DNA from: Chenopodium formosanum | Taxonomy: Eukaryota; Streptophyta; Magnoliopsida; Caryophyllales; Amaranthaceae | Assembly (NCBI GenBank): GCA_024500155.1 | Contig: CM044877.1 | Location: forward strand, 68,962,001-69,026,000 | Reading direction: 5' to 3' | Length of the DNA: 64,000 bases | Part shown: piece after piece, positions 32,891-46,666 of the stretch | How the letters are laid out: every line of letters starts with the position of its first letter | Numbering within the stretch: the first letter of the stretch is position 1 | The notes under the pieces: model-generated | The model's database searches: none | What the model saw: only the letters and a program-made list of their open reading frames with translations | Told to the model about the DNA's origin: nothing | Program-made: the position numbers and the translations under genes

Positions 32891-35800
32891 TGGTATCAGT
32901 TAGCCTATTGCATTTACGCATATTGACTATAATTCTTTGATAGTCCACAATTTTAATTCAATTAGGAGGGAGAATATTTAATTATGGGTCAATTATTATA
33001 TTAAATGTGATTTAACTCTTGGAATTGATTAAATGTGATTTAATAATACTCAAAATAGCCATGAAGAGATCCGTTTTTTTGCCCTATTATGCTCGAAAAT
33101 TTCGAAAACCCTAACCCTAGATTCGAATTTTTCGAAACCCTAAACCCTAAAATTTTGATTTCGTGTTTTGTTTTTGAATAATTTCGATTGTTTCATGCTT
33201 CATGTTTTTTAATCTAGTTGATTTCATGTATAAATTATGAATTTTGCATGATCAATGATTTGATTTAAAAGTTAAATTAAATTGGGGATTATTTCCATGA
33301 AGAACCTTAAATTTTAAAATTAGATTGTGAATTTAATTTTAATAGGATGAATTAGCATAAAAGTTATGTTTTAATTTATCATGGACCATACAAATTTTAT
33401 TTAACAAAAGTTGTTAATTAAAATTGAAACTAAAAAAAAATAAATAAAAAAAAGGTCTTAGCAGCAACAACCGCGGCTGGGTGGCGCTGCCACGGCGGCT
33501 GCTGCTGCAGGTGGTCCGGAGAGAGGGGCAGGGCAGGGCAGCAGGGTTCAAGAACAAAAGAGCAGCAGCAGCACCGTGCAGAGTGTTGCGCGGCACTGCT
33601 GCCGCTGCTGCTGCACCGCTGCTTTGGCAGCGTACACCGCAAGGTGTACGGCCACCGTGGCCGGCTTAGGCTGGCCACACCACGGTGGCTGGTGCACGGT
33701 TTTTCAAAAAAAAAAAAAAAAAAAAGTTTTGAAAAATTATTTCAAGATAATTATGAATTATTTTGGGATAAAATCAGTTTTATTTTGGATAAGATAAAAT
33801 ATTTTGAAAATATGATCTTTTATTTTTAAAAGATAATATTGGTTTTATTTGGATAAAATCTTTTATTTTAGGATAAAATCAAATGTTGAAAAGTTGTTAT
33901 ATTTGATATTATCCATATTTAAAGTTGTTAAATTGGTAATTATCCATAATTAAAGTGGTTAGTTTTGGATAAGATTTGTTAGGATATTCTGAGCATATTC
34001 CAAAAGGATAATAATTGATTTAAATAATGTGATTATCCCATAATTAATATTGGATATAATTGATTTAAAATTTTGTGATTGGCTAGTAATTAGGATGAAA
34101 TTTCCTAACTTTGTTAGGATAATCTTTGAGGATAAATATGATTTATCTTTTAAGATAAGATTTGATTCTATCTCATGACTAATTTAGAATATATGATATT
34201 TTATTGATGGTCATGAATAATATATGATATTATCTAATTACAGTAATTAATTATAATATGAGATATTTAGAAGCCATGTTTCCTTTATTGTGAACATTCG
34301 ATGTTGTAGTTTAGGAAAGCATGATGAGTGATTTATTATATGGCACTTTATAATATATGATATTGTTTATTGCTATATATAAACTAGTATGGCCCATAGA
34401 TTCTAAATACGATCTGCGCATCGTGATGTATTTTTGTAATCTAAATACGGTCTGCGTGTCGTTAAGTATTTTTGTAATTTATTTTATTTTATTTAAGTAG
34501 TAGATAGAATAGAATAGTATTACAGGTTGCAGTTGATCCAAAAGCCAATGAAGTGAAGGCCCAAAGGAGCAAGATGGATGAGATCCATGAAGGTTCAAGT
34601 GGGAGCATTTTTGCTTTATTAGTTTTCTTAGGATTAAGGGGCCATACTATGTCATGTTTTATTTATGCATTAGTAGATTATGCATGTTTAGGTTTATTTA
34701 TGTTGCTTGATGATGCGCTAGAGTTCACTAAATAATCACAACATAATAAATCTAGATCCCAGTAATATTGATGCAGCTTTTTCAATTAAAAACCCGACGA
34801 AACCTTCGATCGTTTATGATAGGTCGGCCCTCAGCAGAGTGTCATAATATATCTTGGGGAAGTGGGGGTAGGACCTCATTCTACACTTTTAATTGGTTAT
34901 ATTCAACAAGGTTACCTAAAGCGTTTAGAACCTTGAAGCTAAGGGTAATAATTAAACATGTGATGATTAATTATTCAACCAAGAATTACAAGAGTTGTAA
35001 TCAGTTAAGAGTTTACTCACCTTAAAAATGTAATAGTTGATGGCAGGGCCTCACTCTGGTCAATTATTGCACGAATAAAGAATCTTGGAATCATTTAATT
35101 CAATTGGTATCAATTAACATTGAATAAATGCTTTAAAGTTACCAATTTAATTCGCTTATGGTACTTTAAATTTTAATAAACATAATTGAATTTTGCGTTT
35201 ACTTATAAGTAACATGTCGTTCTAATTTTATTATTTTATATAATCTCCTCGATTGAAAATAAAGTTGAGAAACGTTCTCAAAAAGTTTAAAAGATAATCC
35301 ATAAACCTATATTCCAATTTTTCTAAGATTGTTCTAAAAGGCAAGTTTTAGAAATTCATGTCACATGTCTAAGGTTGGATTTATTCAAAATTTTTGAGTA
35401 AAATATCAACACATCTTCATTTTGAAAAGTGTTTTCAAGGGATATAATGAGATGGAAGGTACAAACCCTCTAAAAGACAAGTATAAAAGACCAATAAAAT
35501 ATCTTATCTTCAATATTATTGAATATAAGAAAGTGATTGGAAATCTCTATGATCAAAAGTTGATCAAATGACGCTATTCTTCATCCACTTTATGTAGAGT
35601 TAAATAGTTGATTAAACTCTTATATGAATAATGATAGAATAGACTTAGCAAAATCATGAAAAGTGCTTAAAGAAGTTAAGCAAAGTATCATTTTGAACCT
35701 AAGAGAAGTGTTCTAAGTGGCTCAAATAGGAAAGGTTTAGGAATATATGAGGATTGCATTAAGAAGTTATAGGTCAAGAATTGCAAACAAGTTGCTGCTT

Positions 35801-38800
35801 CTCAAACCTAGAACTACTTACATGCTAAAAGTTGTTATGAACAACAAATGTTTCAAATTAAATGGACCAATTCCAATTGATTAGAAACTACCTCATATAG
35901 TTGGAAGGTAAAAGAATGGAAATGTTCAAATTTAAGAAGTATATTATAGAAATTGATTTAGCATATTGCTACTTCTTGGACATATGATTTCTTGTTTAGA
36001 TCACTCATTGCACCATCTGGTTGAACTAAAGGAAGAATTTAGCTAAAGGAGGAATAAATCTACAAGTTTAGAAGCAAATGTTGCTACTTCATTAGTAGAA
36101 TCTACGAGTCTGGAAGCAAAAGTTGCAACTTTACAAGTAGAACCAGTATTTCACCACTAATAATTGGCTAGAGTTAAATAAATGTTATTCATTCTTGCCA
36201 TTATCAAAACACCATTCAATATTAGTAATGACTAAACGTCGAAGATTCAAAAACATGGAATAAATGTTATTCTATGCTTCATTGAGTCATAATGTGTTTT
36301 AAATTGCTAAATAGGTTTAAAGTTCTATATGATAGAAATAATTAAACCATTTCTCAATATATACAAGTTGTCTCTAAAAATGTCAATTAATTCGAATGAA
36401 AATGAACATTGCATGCGAAAGATCCAAAGGGATGGACTTTCAATATCAATTAGATTATGAATCTATTGATATATGTAATTATCATTCTAATTTGAAATTT
36501 TGACTAGGTCACCATTTAGAGAAATGATGATGTGATGTGAACTCGAGGTCATGTAAGAAAACCATAGGCTCAAAGGCTAGAGACAGTCAATGAAACTTCA
36601 TTTGTGACACGATCACTATTTATGCTTAGTTGAAGCATGGAAGTGAAAATTTTGAAAAGTTCAAAATGTTCAGTATGAAGTTCAGTATCAACTTGACAAG
36701 AAAATGATTACATTACAATAAGATTGTAATTGTGAAAATTTAAGTCAAGACATGTACTTGGCAACACATTCGAAATATTGCGATATGATCGTAATAATGA
36801 GAATTTAAGCCAAGACATTGATAAACATCCAAGAGTTATAAAATCGTTTTACAACAAACTCCGAAAGCAAACCTTGTGAAGTGTTTATAAAGGGAACTAT
36901 CAATCTATATGAGATATATTTTGATAATGGATGAAAATTACCTATCTTCCAACCATTGTTCAAGGGATATACTTTTAAGATAAGCTACAAAACTAAACAA
37001 ACTATATATGTCAAATCAAGTGTAGCAAAGATTCCACATATGATATGGATAAGAAGAGTTCTCATAAAGTCTTTCTACAAAGCAAGGAATAAATATTGTA
37101 TTAAATCGTTTAATGCATGATCAATTCCTATAAAGAGCACGGGGTACTACTACACAAATCATACTTAGCACAAAATGTTTGTTGCTCAAGTAGATGCCCT
37201 TATGGAAATTGTTCCAAATGGTCAAGTGGGAGTAGTATAAATCTCAAAAGAGTTTCAGAAAAGCAACAAACAAACATGGTTCAAACCATGATTGGTTCAT
37301 CCTATGCTAAAAAGTGTCTCCTAAAAAAGGCAAGTGGGAGTACAAGAATCTCGAAAAGTTCGAGAGCCTTGAAAGAGTTCAAGAAAAATGATTTCGGAAA
37401 TCTTGAAGAAATTCAAGAAGTAATCGAATAAAAGCAACAATATGAGCATGATTCACCTCATGTTACAAATGACAACGCGTGGTCTCATTAAGTGTAATGG
37501 GAATAATAACCATGTGTCGAAGGTAGTACATTCCAAGTGCACATCCTCAATTGTCGTTTCTCATTGAAACTAAACAAAGTTGTTGTATAAGTTTCAATTG
37601 TTGCATCAAAACCCACAATGATGACTAGCATATGTAAAACTTAGTCAAATAAATATGATTTCATATTGATTAAGAGTTCTAAAATATTCATTTTGGAACA
37701 TGATGATTATGCAAGTAACAAAGATGATTTGACAAGTTATAACTCCAAGTGGTTTAAAAACCAGGAAATCTGAAATAGATTCTAAGTTTGTAAGCAAGTG
37801 TATGACACTTGAATAATTTGCCTAATTGGGTGAGACCCATTATAAGAAAAACAGACAAGAAAGAAAAATGTTTTCTAAGTAAGCAAAGACTTGTTAAAGG
37901 ATTCAACTAATTCATAGTATGACTATGATTACGATGAAACCTTTACATTAGTCACGTTGCAAAGATCTATTAAAGATGTTTCAGTGATTTCTACCTTATA
38001 AGATTTGGTAGATGGATTTCAAAACACTTTCTTGAAATTGCTCATGAAAGAAGATTTGTATATGATACAATCAAAAGTTTGAAGATCCAATAATCCTAGG
38101 GATGCATAGCATCATGGAGTTAGTGTTCTTAATTTTGTGAGTAAATCAAATCGTTTGATGTTCTCGTAAAATGAAGAAAAGGTCTTGTGTGTACAAGATG
38201 TTTAGTGGGAGCTATGAAGTCTTCTTGGTCTAGTAAAAAGAGCAATTATTCATTTCTTGAAGGGTCAAGTGATGGCTAATGCATTTTGTATGAAAATCTT
38301 GAAGAAGAAGATGAGTACATTTGGGATTCAAAATCTATAATGATAGGTTTTGATTGATGTTTGAGTTTGGTTAAGAAGCTTATATTGATAAGATTCTTAT
38401 AAGGTTCAACATTATAGTGAAAGGAGTTTCAATCCCATGTAACATGGCACATTGCTTAATGATTCAATACTTTGAGAAAGATTGATGAAATTAAGGTGTT
38501 GAGTGATGATCCTCATGCAATATGCAAAGGATGCATCATGCATGTCGTGGACTATACTCATCTATTTGATTCACACGTTTTAGAACAAGTGATGATAGAT
38601 TTCAATCAAAATCCAATATAACGTTGGAATACAAATTAGAAATTCCAGAGTTCCTTTTGAAAGGGTGAAGGAAAATTCTTAGTGTTTGGAGATGAAAATG
38701 ATTATAATATTTAGAAATTGCAAAATTCATGTTTATGAGAATGTCTCATGAACTCTACTTAGTAAACCCCTTCCATTTCCAAAGCATGGGAAACATGCTA

Positions 38801-39646
38801 ATGAAACTGGATTGAGGCAAATAATGTAATTAGAAGTTGTATTTGTTTTTGGGGAAAAACAAGTTACATGTCTAATACATTCATTTGCAGAATTATGTTT
38901 ATCAATTGAAACAAAGTTTCAATCTTATTTAATCGTGGTTTCAAGATTAAATAAAATGTCCAAAATAATTATGAATTGATGGGCTCACTAGGTTGATGAC
39001 CTTTTGAATGAAACCCCACAGGTGAACAAAATTCATACATTATTTAAGTTCCTAGTTCGAAGTCATTAAACTGGACATAAATGATTTCGATTTGGACTAG
39101 CATGTTAAGATTGATTGGATAGCGCAGTTTCATGGGCTATAGGAGCGTAGTGATGCTCGGTCAATCACATGGATATGCATGAATGATGCCTGATCGAACT
39201 ATAGACCTACTTTGAAGTTCAAGTATAGAGCTTCCGGATATATTAGTGGATTCCTTTGACATGAGTGGAACATTGATCTCATTCAATGGATGATATAACT
39301 GTGGTACATTCAAACGTCTGCCCGTAACTGAAGATTATAAAGGGTGTTTGCTGGTTATTTCAGAAGTTGAGTGGGAGCTTTGGTTGCCACAAGATTGGAT
39401 AGAGTCTTCCTATTTAATTAGGAGTGTGTCTTATTTTGGCCTCTTGAAGAGGGAGAATTCAGAAAATGCATGGTCGTGCTCAAATGTGTTACATAGTAAC
39501 CATTTGTTTTGTAACTCTAACTCAGATTTCAGGAAATGATTTGTAGATTAATAATGATTACATAAGATGCAATCATATTATCAAATCGACACAAAATGAC
39601 TTAAGGAATTTGAATATTGCGCACTTGTCTCAGACAAGTGGGAGAT
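32891..39646 (+). pseudogene. Copia B interior, coding region decayed
   Basis: 6.8 kb with stops in all frames. Includes a GC-rich patch at 33,465-33,700 (GCTGCTGCTG and CCACGGTGG words) not expected in a copia leader, possibly a captured piece. Several GTGGGAG words occur at 34,599, 37,221 and 37,330. The reverse transcriptase traces are frame-shifted. Confidence 0.7.
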
Positions 39647-40433
39647 TGAAGGAGTTGTGTCTTCGATAAGTGCAACTACTAGATATATCAAGGATCACTA
39701 TTATGGAGATAATAAGTTCGTTCTCTTGGGGCGTCATCATCTGTTGCTAGACTATGAGAGATGATCTTTGGGCTAGTCTAATGGTCCAAATCCCGCTAGA
39801 ATGGATCCTATGAGGTCACACACAAGGGTATTGGGTTAAGCAAGTTAGAGGCCCATTAATGGGCCTCATGAGCAATTAACTAATCATGAAATGGATTGGG
39901 CTAGTATAGTTAGATTGGAAATAAGTTTTGGGCTTTTGACATGGGCTCTTATTTAGAGATGAGATCTATAAATAAGATCCATGCCTAGGGTTGCAAGCAA
40001 GGATTCATAATTCACACACAGTGAATTTTGACATCAAGGCAACCAATCCCAAAACCCTTATTCCCTCTCTAATTCACGGCTCCCTCTCCTTCCCCTTTGG
40101 ACTCACGGACGGCCACCCCTGGTGGTGCGTGTGGTGGTTCGTGGTGGTTTATGGTGGTTCGTTGCTCGCACTTCTCCATAGAAGGTCAATTGAAGAGTTC
40201 AATTGCAACTAACTAGCATTAGTGGAGGTCTTAATCTGTGCCCGTGGACCAAGTAGAGGAATCACACTTGAGGTTCTTTATCTCCCAATGTTCTTGCTCA
40301 ATCGCACGTGGAATCACGCTTCAAAGGTACGATTATATGTTCTTTATGTGTTATGCATTAGATCTTGGGATTAGATACTGTATGAATATGATTCATGTTT
40401 TTTTCCGCTGCGTAGTACCTATAATTCCCTACA
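39647..40433 (+). repeat. Copia B 3' LTR
   Basis: 787 bp, TATA box at 39,967-39,974. A 3-bp gap and about 20 substitutions separate it from the 5' LTR. Confidence 0.93.
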
Positions 40434-40438
40434 GAACA

Positions 40439-41959
40439 ACCTTAAAAAAGCATGTTGTGAATATGCTTGGCACTCATAGGAAGTGGGAATTGACATTACG
40501 ATTAGGGACAAATAAAGTAGGGAGCCGCCAACAAGTTTTTAAGGAACTTGTAAACCATTCACGGATCATAAAAGGCAACCACGAAAAGGGACAACGATAT
40601 GCAACAACGATTGACCCGTGAAGGTTACACCCCATTCATAATCCATGAGATTACTAACTCCATATGGTTTGGAACCACGAAAGGAGGATCGGGGATGATG
40701 GTACGAAGTGAGTCATGGAGTCACATTCGCCCGTATTGGCCTCTACTCGATTCTTATATTGAAAAGCATTCCTGTGATCTCAAAGGCATACAAACAATAA
40801 TTCAATTCGCTCCAAACTATTATTTAACTAAATTGGTTTAATATTAATGCACACATAATTCTAAAATATTATGACCACTTGATTAAACAATAAGATTAAT
40901 AAGGAACCTAAACCGGTTGTCCAAATTATCTTATAAGGCGTGATTTTCAATTACATATTCCCTTTAACATGCAATACGGTGATCAATAATAGAATAACAT
41001 TAATATTAAAACCAAATTAATCACAATTCCAACAACATAAAATCGTTAGAAAAATAATAAAAATAAAAGGAGCATGATCCTTACTTTGATTCTGTTTGTT
41101 TGCAACTTTCACGCCTTGGCTTAAGGACAGAACATCGAGTAAAATATGGACTCCTTTGAGTGCTTGAAGAAGGAATTTTGAAGTGAAAAGGGTAGGCTAG
41201 TGTTTAGGCTAAAGCATAAAAGAGAGAAAATAAAATAAGATAATTACTCGGTGCCCCGTACATCAGAAATGAGGGGGTATTTATAGGGAAAATGTGCTGA
41301 GGGAGCACACGGAACCCTAAAATGATAAAAACCCTAAAAAAGTATCCCGTGACACGGTCAAACTGTACCGTGACACGGGAAGCTCCACCGTCAGACGGTA
41401 CACTTTCCCGTGACACGGTACACTTTTGGCGTGACGCGGGAAATTTTCAGAAAACGGGATAGAAAACGCGTCAAGGGTTTACGCGGAAAAGACACGGAAT
41501 GTCCCGTGTCACGGCAGACCTCCCGTGTCACGGGAAATCCCACCGTCAGACGGGAAGGATTCCCGTGACACGGTAGGTGCCCGCCGTGGCGCGCGAAATT
41601 CCTGCCTGTTTTTCCGTCTAAATACATTTTTAACCCTAATTTCCTTCGGCATTTTAAGTGCCGATTGATAATTTCGGGCCTTTTCTGACTTTTTATTATT
41701 CGGGCTAAAATAAGAAAATAATTAAATTAAAATAAATAAAGGGTTTGGGCCAGAATTAATTAATAAGTTTGAGCTGAAATTAAAACTGTGTTTTTACCAA
41801 ACATCAAGACTAATCCATGGACTGTTCAAAAATATGAATTTAATAAAATACGATTTTTTAAGCACTCTCGGGATTAAATACTGAACCTGACCAATAGTGG
41901 CGGTGAAAGGTTGTTCATCATCGGGTTTGGTTTTGGGGAGACATTTTTAGGTGTCTACA
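40439..41959 (-). mobile_element. Inverted copy of the 1.7-kb LTR inside copia A
   Basis: On the minus strand it begins TGTAGACACC at 41,959 and matches the solo LTR at 29,778 through its TATA box (41,278-41,285, minus strand) and U5, but stops about 25 bp short of the LTR end. The short stub 32,077-32,099 plus 40,434-40,443 is a piece of the LTR start in the opposite orientation, so the left junction is rearranged. The right flank is CAACT, while the left flank does not match. Confidence 0.8.
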
Positions 41960-44900
41960 CAACTGTACCGTCGTAGGAACATATGAAGGTATAATGGTCC
42001 CATCTGTAATTGCATCCCGAACAAAATGGCAATCTGATTCAATATGTTTCGTTCGTTCATGAAACACTGGATTCTGCGCAATATATAACGCTGACTGACT
42101 ATCACAATAAAGATGCATCCCATTCTCATGTTTAACACCCAAATCACCAAGAAGTCTTTTCAACCACTTCAATTCACAAGTGGTTGCATTCATACAACAA
42201 TATTCTGCTTCCGATGAAGATAGAGCAACAGTAGGTTGCTTCTTGGTTTTCCATGACACTGGAGACAAACCAAGTAGCACAAACCAACCACTCAAGGATC
42301 GTCTGGAGAGTGGACAACCTGCCCAATCTGAATCACACCAACCTTCCAACTGTAAGGCACTATCAGACCTCAATAAAATTCCCTGTCCTAGGCTCTTCTT
42401 CAAATATCTAACAACTCGCAAAGCTGCTTCCCAATGATCAATTCTGGGATTTTGCATAAACTGTGATAGAATATGAACATAATATGCTAAATCTAGTCTC
42501 GTAACAGACAAATAAATCAGTCGTCCTATGAGACGTCTATATTTCTCCACATCAGAAAAATACTCACCCTGAGCCAAAGCTAACCTGTGATGTTGCTCCA
42601 TAGGAAACTCTACAGGTTTAGCATCTAATAGACCTTCCTCGGCAATGATATCCAACGCGTACTTTCTCTGGCAAATGAAAATTCCCCGATTATTCCGCGC
42701 TACCTCTAACCCCAAAATATATTTCAACACTCCAAGATCTTTCATCTTGAAACAATTTCCCAGATATGATTTAAAATTGAGCATAGCAGTTTTATCGTTG
42801 CCTGCAACAATTAAATCATCAATATATACTAGCACATTGAGCTGCATTTTACCCTTTGTCAGAGTAAATAAAGAATAATCATAATATGACTGTTTAAAGC
42901 CATAATTTTTCAAAGCTGTAGCTAGCTTTGCAAACCAGCATCTTGGAGCTTGTTTCAGCCCGTACAAAGATTTCTTCATTCTGCAAACTTTGCCAGAGTT
43001 ATTTTTCTCAAAACCAGGGGGAATTTTCATATATACCTCTTCTTCCAAATCACCATGGAGGAATGCATTATGGACATCCATTTGATGAACATCCCAATTT
43101 TTCACTGCCGCAACTGCTAGAAAAGTTCGAACTGTCACCATCTTCGCTACCGGAGCAAATATCTCATTGTAGTCTAAGCCTTCAACCTGGTGATTGCCAA
43201 AGATGACTAGTCTCGCCTTCAGTCTCTGCAAGTTTCCATGCTCATCAAATTTTTCTTTGTACACCCACTTACTTCCGAGTGCTCTTTTTCCGGGAGGTAT
43301 TTTTTCTAGCACCCAAGTGCCCTATTCTTCCAATGCCCGGATCTCTTCTGCCATAGCTTTCCTCCAACCCTCATGTTTCATAGCTTCCTTGAAACTTTTT
43401 GGTTCATTTCCACCAGAGATAGCTGCAATATATTTCTTATGTTTGACAGAAAACCGGTGAGAATCAACAAAGTGTGTTATAGGATAGACAGTACCTGAGG
43501 CAAGTGATGTCACAGATGAACGATTTGATGATGTAGATGGACTTTTATTTCTGATAATATGCGTCACATAGTCGCGCAATTTTACCGAAGGAATTTTCGT
43601 TCTCATGCCTTTGCCCAAGGCCTCATTGTTACATATAGGCTCAACTGTACCCTCACTATGCAACTGTTGCTGTTGGTCTGTGTGCAACTGCTGGTCTGTG
43701 TGCGAGTGTGCAGGGGAGGGCCTGTCATGCTCGCGTTGCGAGCTTCTCATGCCAGCAGCTGCAAAGGACTCGTTGTGCTGGTGAGGTGCACGAGCAGTCC
43801 AGCCCGCGTGCTGGCTGCGGGGAGGAGCTTCATGCCGCAGGCAGGCCGCAGACTCCTCTGTCCCTTGTGCCCTGCGTGCTGGTTGTTGTTCGTCACTCCC
43901 TTCTCCTGCTCCCATATTGCTTACTTCATCCTCTACACCCATCTCATCATCACTCACCCCCTCATTCTCACTAGGGACGTGTGTGGGCAGCAAGTTTGGG
44001 GAATTTGTGGGGTTCAAAAAAGGGAATTCTTGTTCAATGAACTTCACATCTCTCGAAACAAAGGTTTCCTTGGTATCTAAATCATAAACTCGCCACCCCT
44101 TTTTCCCAAATGGATACCCAAGAAACACACATTTCCGGCTTCGACTTGCAAATTTATCTCCTTTACTCCGTTGGTTGTATGCATAACATAAACACCCAAA
44201 CACCCGAATGTGGTCATATGAAGGTGGTTTGTTGAATAAAATATCAAAGGGAGTTTTATAATCAAGTAAATGGGAAGGGGTTCTATTTATTAAATGACAA
44301 GCCGCTTCCACGCACTCACCCCAAAATTTGAGAGGTAAATTAGCTTGAAATCTCAAGGCTCTAGCTACATTTAAGATGTGTTGATGTTTTCGCTCAACCC
44401 GTCCATTTTGTTGCGGAGTACCAACACAAGAGGTTTCAAAGTGTATGCCACTCTTAAAAAAATAATCTTTCAAGCAATTAAACTCCGTGCCGTTATCACT
44501 GCGCACAATCTTAATTTCTTGGGAAAATTGTCGTTTCACAATGACAACAAAATTATAAAACATAAACTCAACTTCCGTTTTATTCCTTAACAAATAAGTC
44601 CACACACCCCTAGAGTAATCATCAACAATAGTAAAAAAATAATGAGCTCCACAAGACGATGATGTCTTGTAAGGCCCCCACAAATCTAAATGTACTAGTT
44701 CAAAAATCCGACTAGCTTTATTTTGACTCAAAGGAAAACTACTTCTATGTTGTTTAGCCCTAGGGCATACATCACAAGATTTAAATTTGCAATTACTACG
44801 ACTCACAAAAGGAAGTTGTTCAAGCACTTTTCCCGACGGATGTCCCATACGTTGATGCCATAACCTTGTTGAGTGATCACCATTTATCTTCAAAGTCTTC

Positions 44901-46378
44901 ACCACAGGAATGCCGCGGAAATAATAAAGTTCATCTACTCGTTCACCCGCTCCAATCACCGTCCTCGTCGGTAGGTCCTGTATAACACATAATTTGTTAG
45001 TAAATTGCATAACACAATTTAATTCATCAGTCAATTGAAAAGCCGAAATCAAATTGCAATTCAATTGAGGCACAAAAAGAACATTGTTAATCATCAAACC
45101 TCCTTAAAAAATCACCGAGCCCATTTTAGAAGCATTGGCATAGTTCCCATCCGGCAATCCCACCGGACAATGAGTCACATTTTTCACATTTGTCAAATAA
45201 GAAAGATCACAAGTCACATGATTCGAAGCCCCGGTGTCAATAATCCATCCCAAATCCTGCTTACCATGGAGTTTGGGTTTGAGAGAGTTCAAATGGTCAA
45301 GGAGCTGTTGTATCTGGGCCGATGAGACCCCCGCAAGGGCTACTCCATCAGTTGTAGTCATGGTGCTGCTGCTAGGCTGCGAGGCATCTTGACCACTAGT
45401 TTTGTTTGCGCGTACGGGAGTAGAAGATCCCCTGCCTCGTCCCCCTACACGCCCTCCTCCTCGGGCTGATGCCGAGCCACCTCGTCCGGAGCCACGTCCA
45501 CCTCGAGGTCTGTCACCCCACCAGTCCAGATATCCATGAAGCTGAAAACAGTCGGACTCGTCGTGGCCTTGACGATTGCAATGGGTGCAAGTTTTATCAG
45601 CATTGTCATTTGGTCGCGGCCTTTTCCAATCATATTGTAGTTTAAAAGCTACTACATTATCACGTGGAGGAGACGGTTCCAACCCACAAAGTCTTTCGGC
45701 TTGTATAACCTGTTGGTATGCTCGATTAACCCCTGGGAGAGGGTCTTGAGCCAGAAGTTGTCCACGAATTGCACCATAAGCATCATCAAGTCCAATTAAA
45801 AAATGATGAACATAGTCATCCTCTCGAATTTTTTCCATCTGTGCCACAATGTTGCACTTGCAATTCCCACAAGAGCACCTAGGAACTGTGACATAAGCAT
45901 TCAATTCATCCCACACTTTGGCCAACCGACCAAAGTATAAGGCTACTGCCTCATTCGACCCTTGTTTGCAATCACCAAGAGTCTTCTTCAATTGACACAC
46001 ACGGGTACCACTTACAACGCAGTACTGATTCTTGATATTGGTCCATAAAAGTCTCGCATCATCATAATCACCGATAGTGGACTGCACCATAGGATCCAAG
46101 GTATTTGTCAACCATGAAACCAACATCGAATGAACGGCCACCCAGTCATCAAGTTTCTCTGATTCAGTTGGTGTGTCAATAGTGCCATCAATAAAACCAA
46201 ACTTCCGTTTGGCCTTCAAAGCAGCCCTCACTTCCCTTGCCCACTCGTCATAATTATCACCACGAAGCTGAATCGGGGTTATGACGTTTCCAGGTCCGTC
46301 ACTCGAACCCAGATGATAAGCCAGATCAACCTTTGGCTTGTTTGAACCGTCCTTGTTTTTATCATCATCACCAGCCAT
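41960..46378 (-). pseudogene. Copia A Gag-Pol polyprotein (main part), two stops
   Basis: One frame from MAGDDDKNKDG at 46,378 to VPTTVQL at 41,960, about 1,473 codons, broken only by TAA 45,104-45,106 and TAG 43,322-43,324. Domains: Gag with CCHC knuckle CTHCNRQGHDESDC; aspartic protease WIIDTGASNHVT; GAG-pre-integrase zinc part (LWHQRMGHPSGK, CDVCPRAKQH); integrase with D in LVHLDLWGP, D in IVRSDNGTEF and E in NGRVERKHQ; reverse transcriptase with QMDVHNAFLHGDLEEEVYM and VYIDDLIVAGN; RNase H with SSSEAEY and HIESDCHFVRD. This order, with integrase before reverse transcriptase, defines copia. A Gln/His/Arg-rich, GC-rich linker at about 43,640-43,900 separates integrase and reverse transcriptase. 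All catalytic motifs look intact. Confidence 0.95.
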
Positions 46379-46515
46379 CTCACGCAACCAAGAAAAGCCC
46401 TGGAAGAATCAAATTCTTGATAAATCAATTTAATTTGTGTGATACGTGAATAATGAATCCCACACACACTGGAATTTGCGGAAAAAAAAAAAAATTAGAA
46501 TCGGATCGTAAATAA

Positions 46516-46529
46516 GGCTCTTGATACCA
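46516..46529 (-). other. Copia A primer-binding site
   Basis: TGGTATCAAGAGCC directly follows the 5' LTR; complementary to the 3' end of initiator Met tRNA as in most plant copia elements. Confidence 0.9.
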
Positions 46530-46587
46530 TGACAAATATGATTGAATAATTCTGTATCAAGTTCACATTCATTCAACACGGCCATAT

Positions 46588-46666
<79 letters not shown>

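Larger units (their letters stand above)
32100..40433 (+). mobile_element. Decayed copia-type LTR element (copia B), nested
   Basis: LTRs 32,100-32,889 and 39,647-40,433 begin TGAAGGAGTTGTG and end CCCTACA. The target duplication GAACA is perfect (32,095-32,099 and 40,434-40,438). The primer-binding site TGGTATCAG starts at 32,891 and a polypurine tract AAGTGGGAGAT ends at 39,646. The interior has no long ORF, but broken reverse transcriptase remnants in plus orientation can be read around 37,890-38,070 (QRLVKGFN, YDYDYDETF, then a DVKTAFLNG-like position and EDLYMIQ). This order is copia-like. The element sits inside the inverted 1.7-kb LTR, making it the youngest of three layers. Confidence 0.9.

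Noticed and set aside
43559..44080. Cys-rich ORF of 173 codons on the plus strand
   Set aside because: It is antisense to the GC-rich linker and integrase part of the copia A polyprotein.
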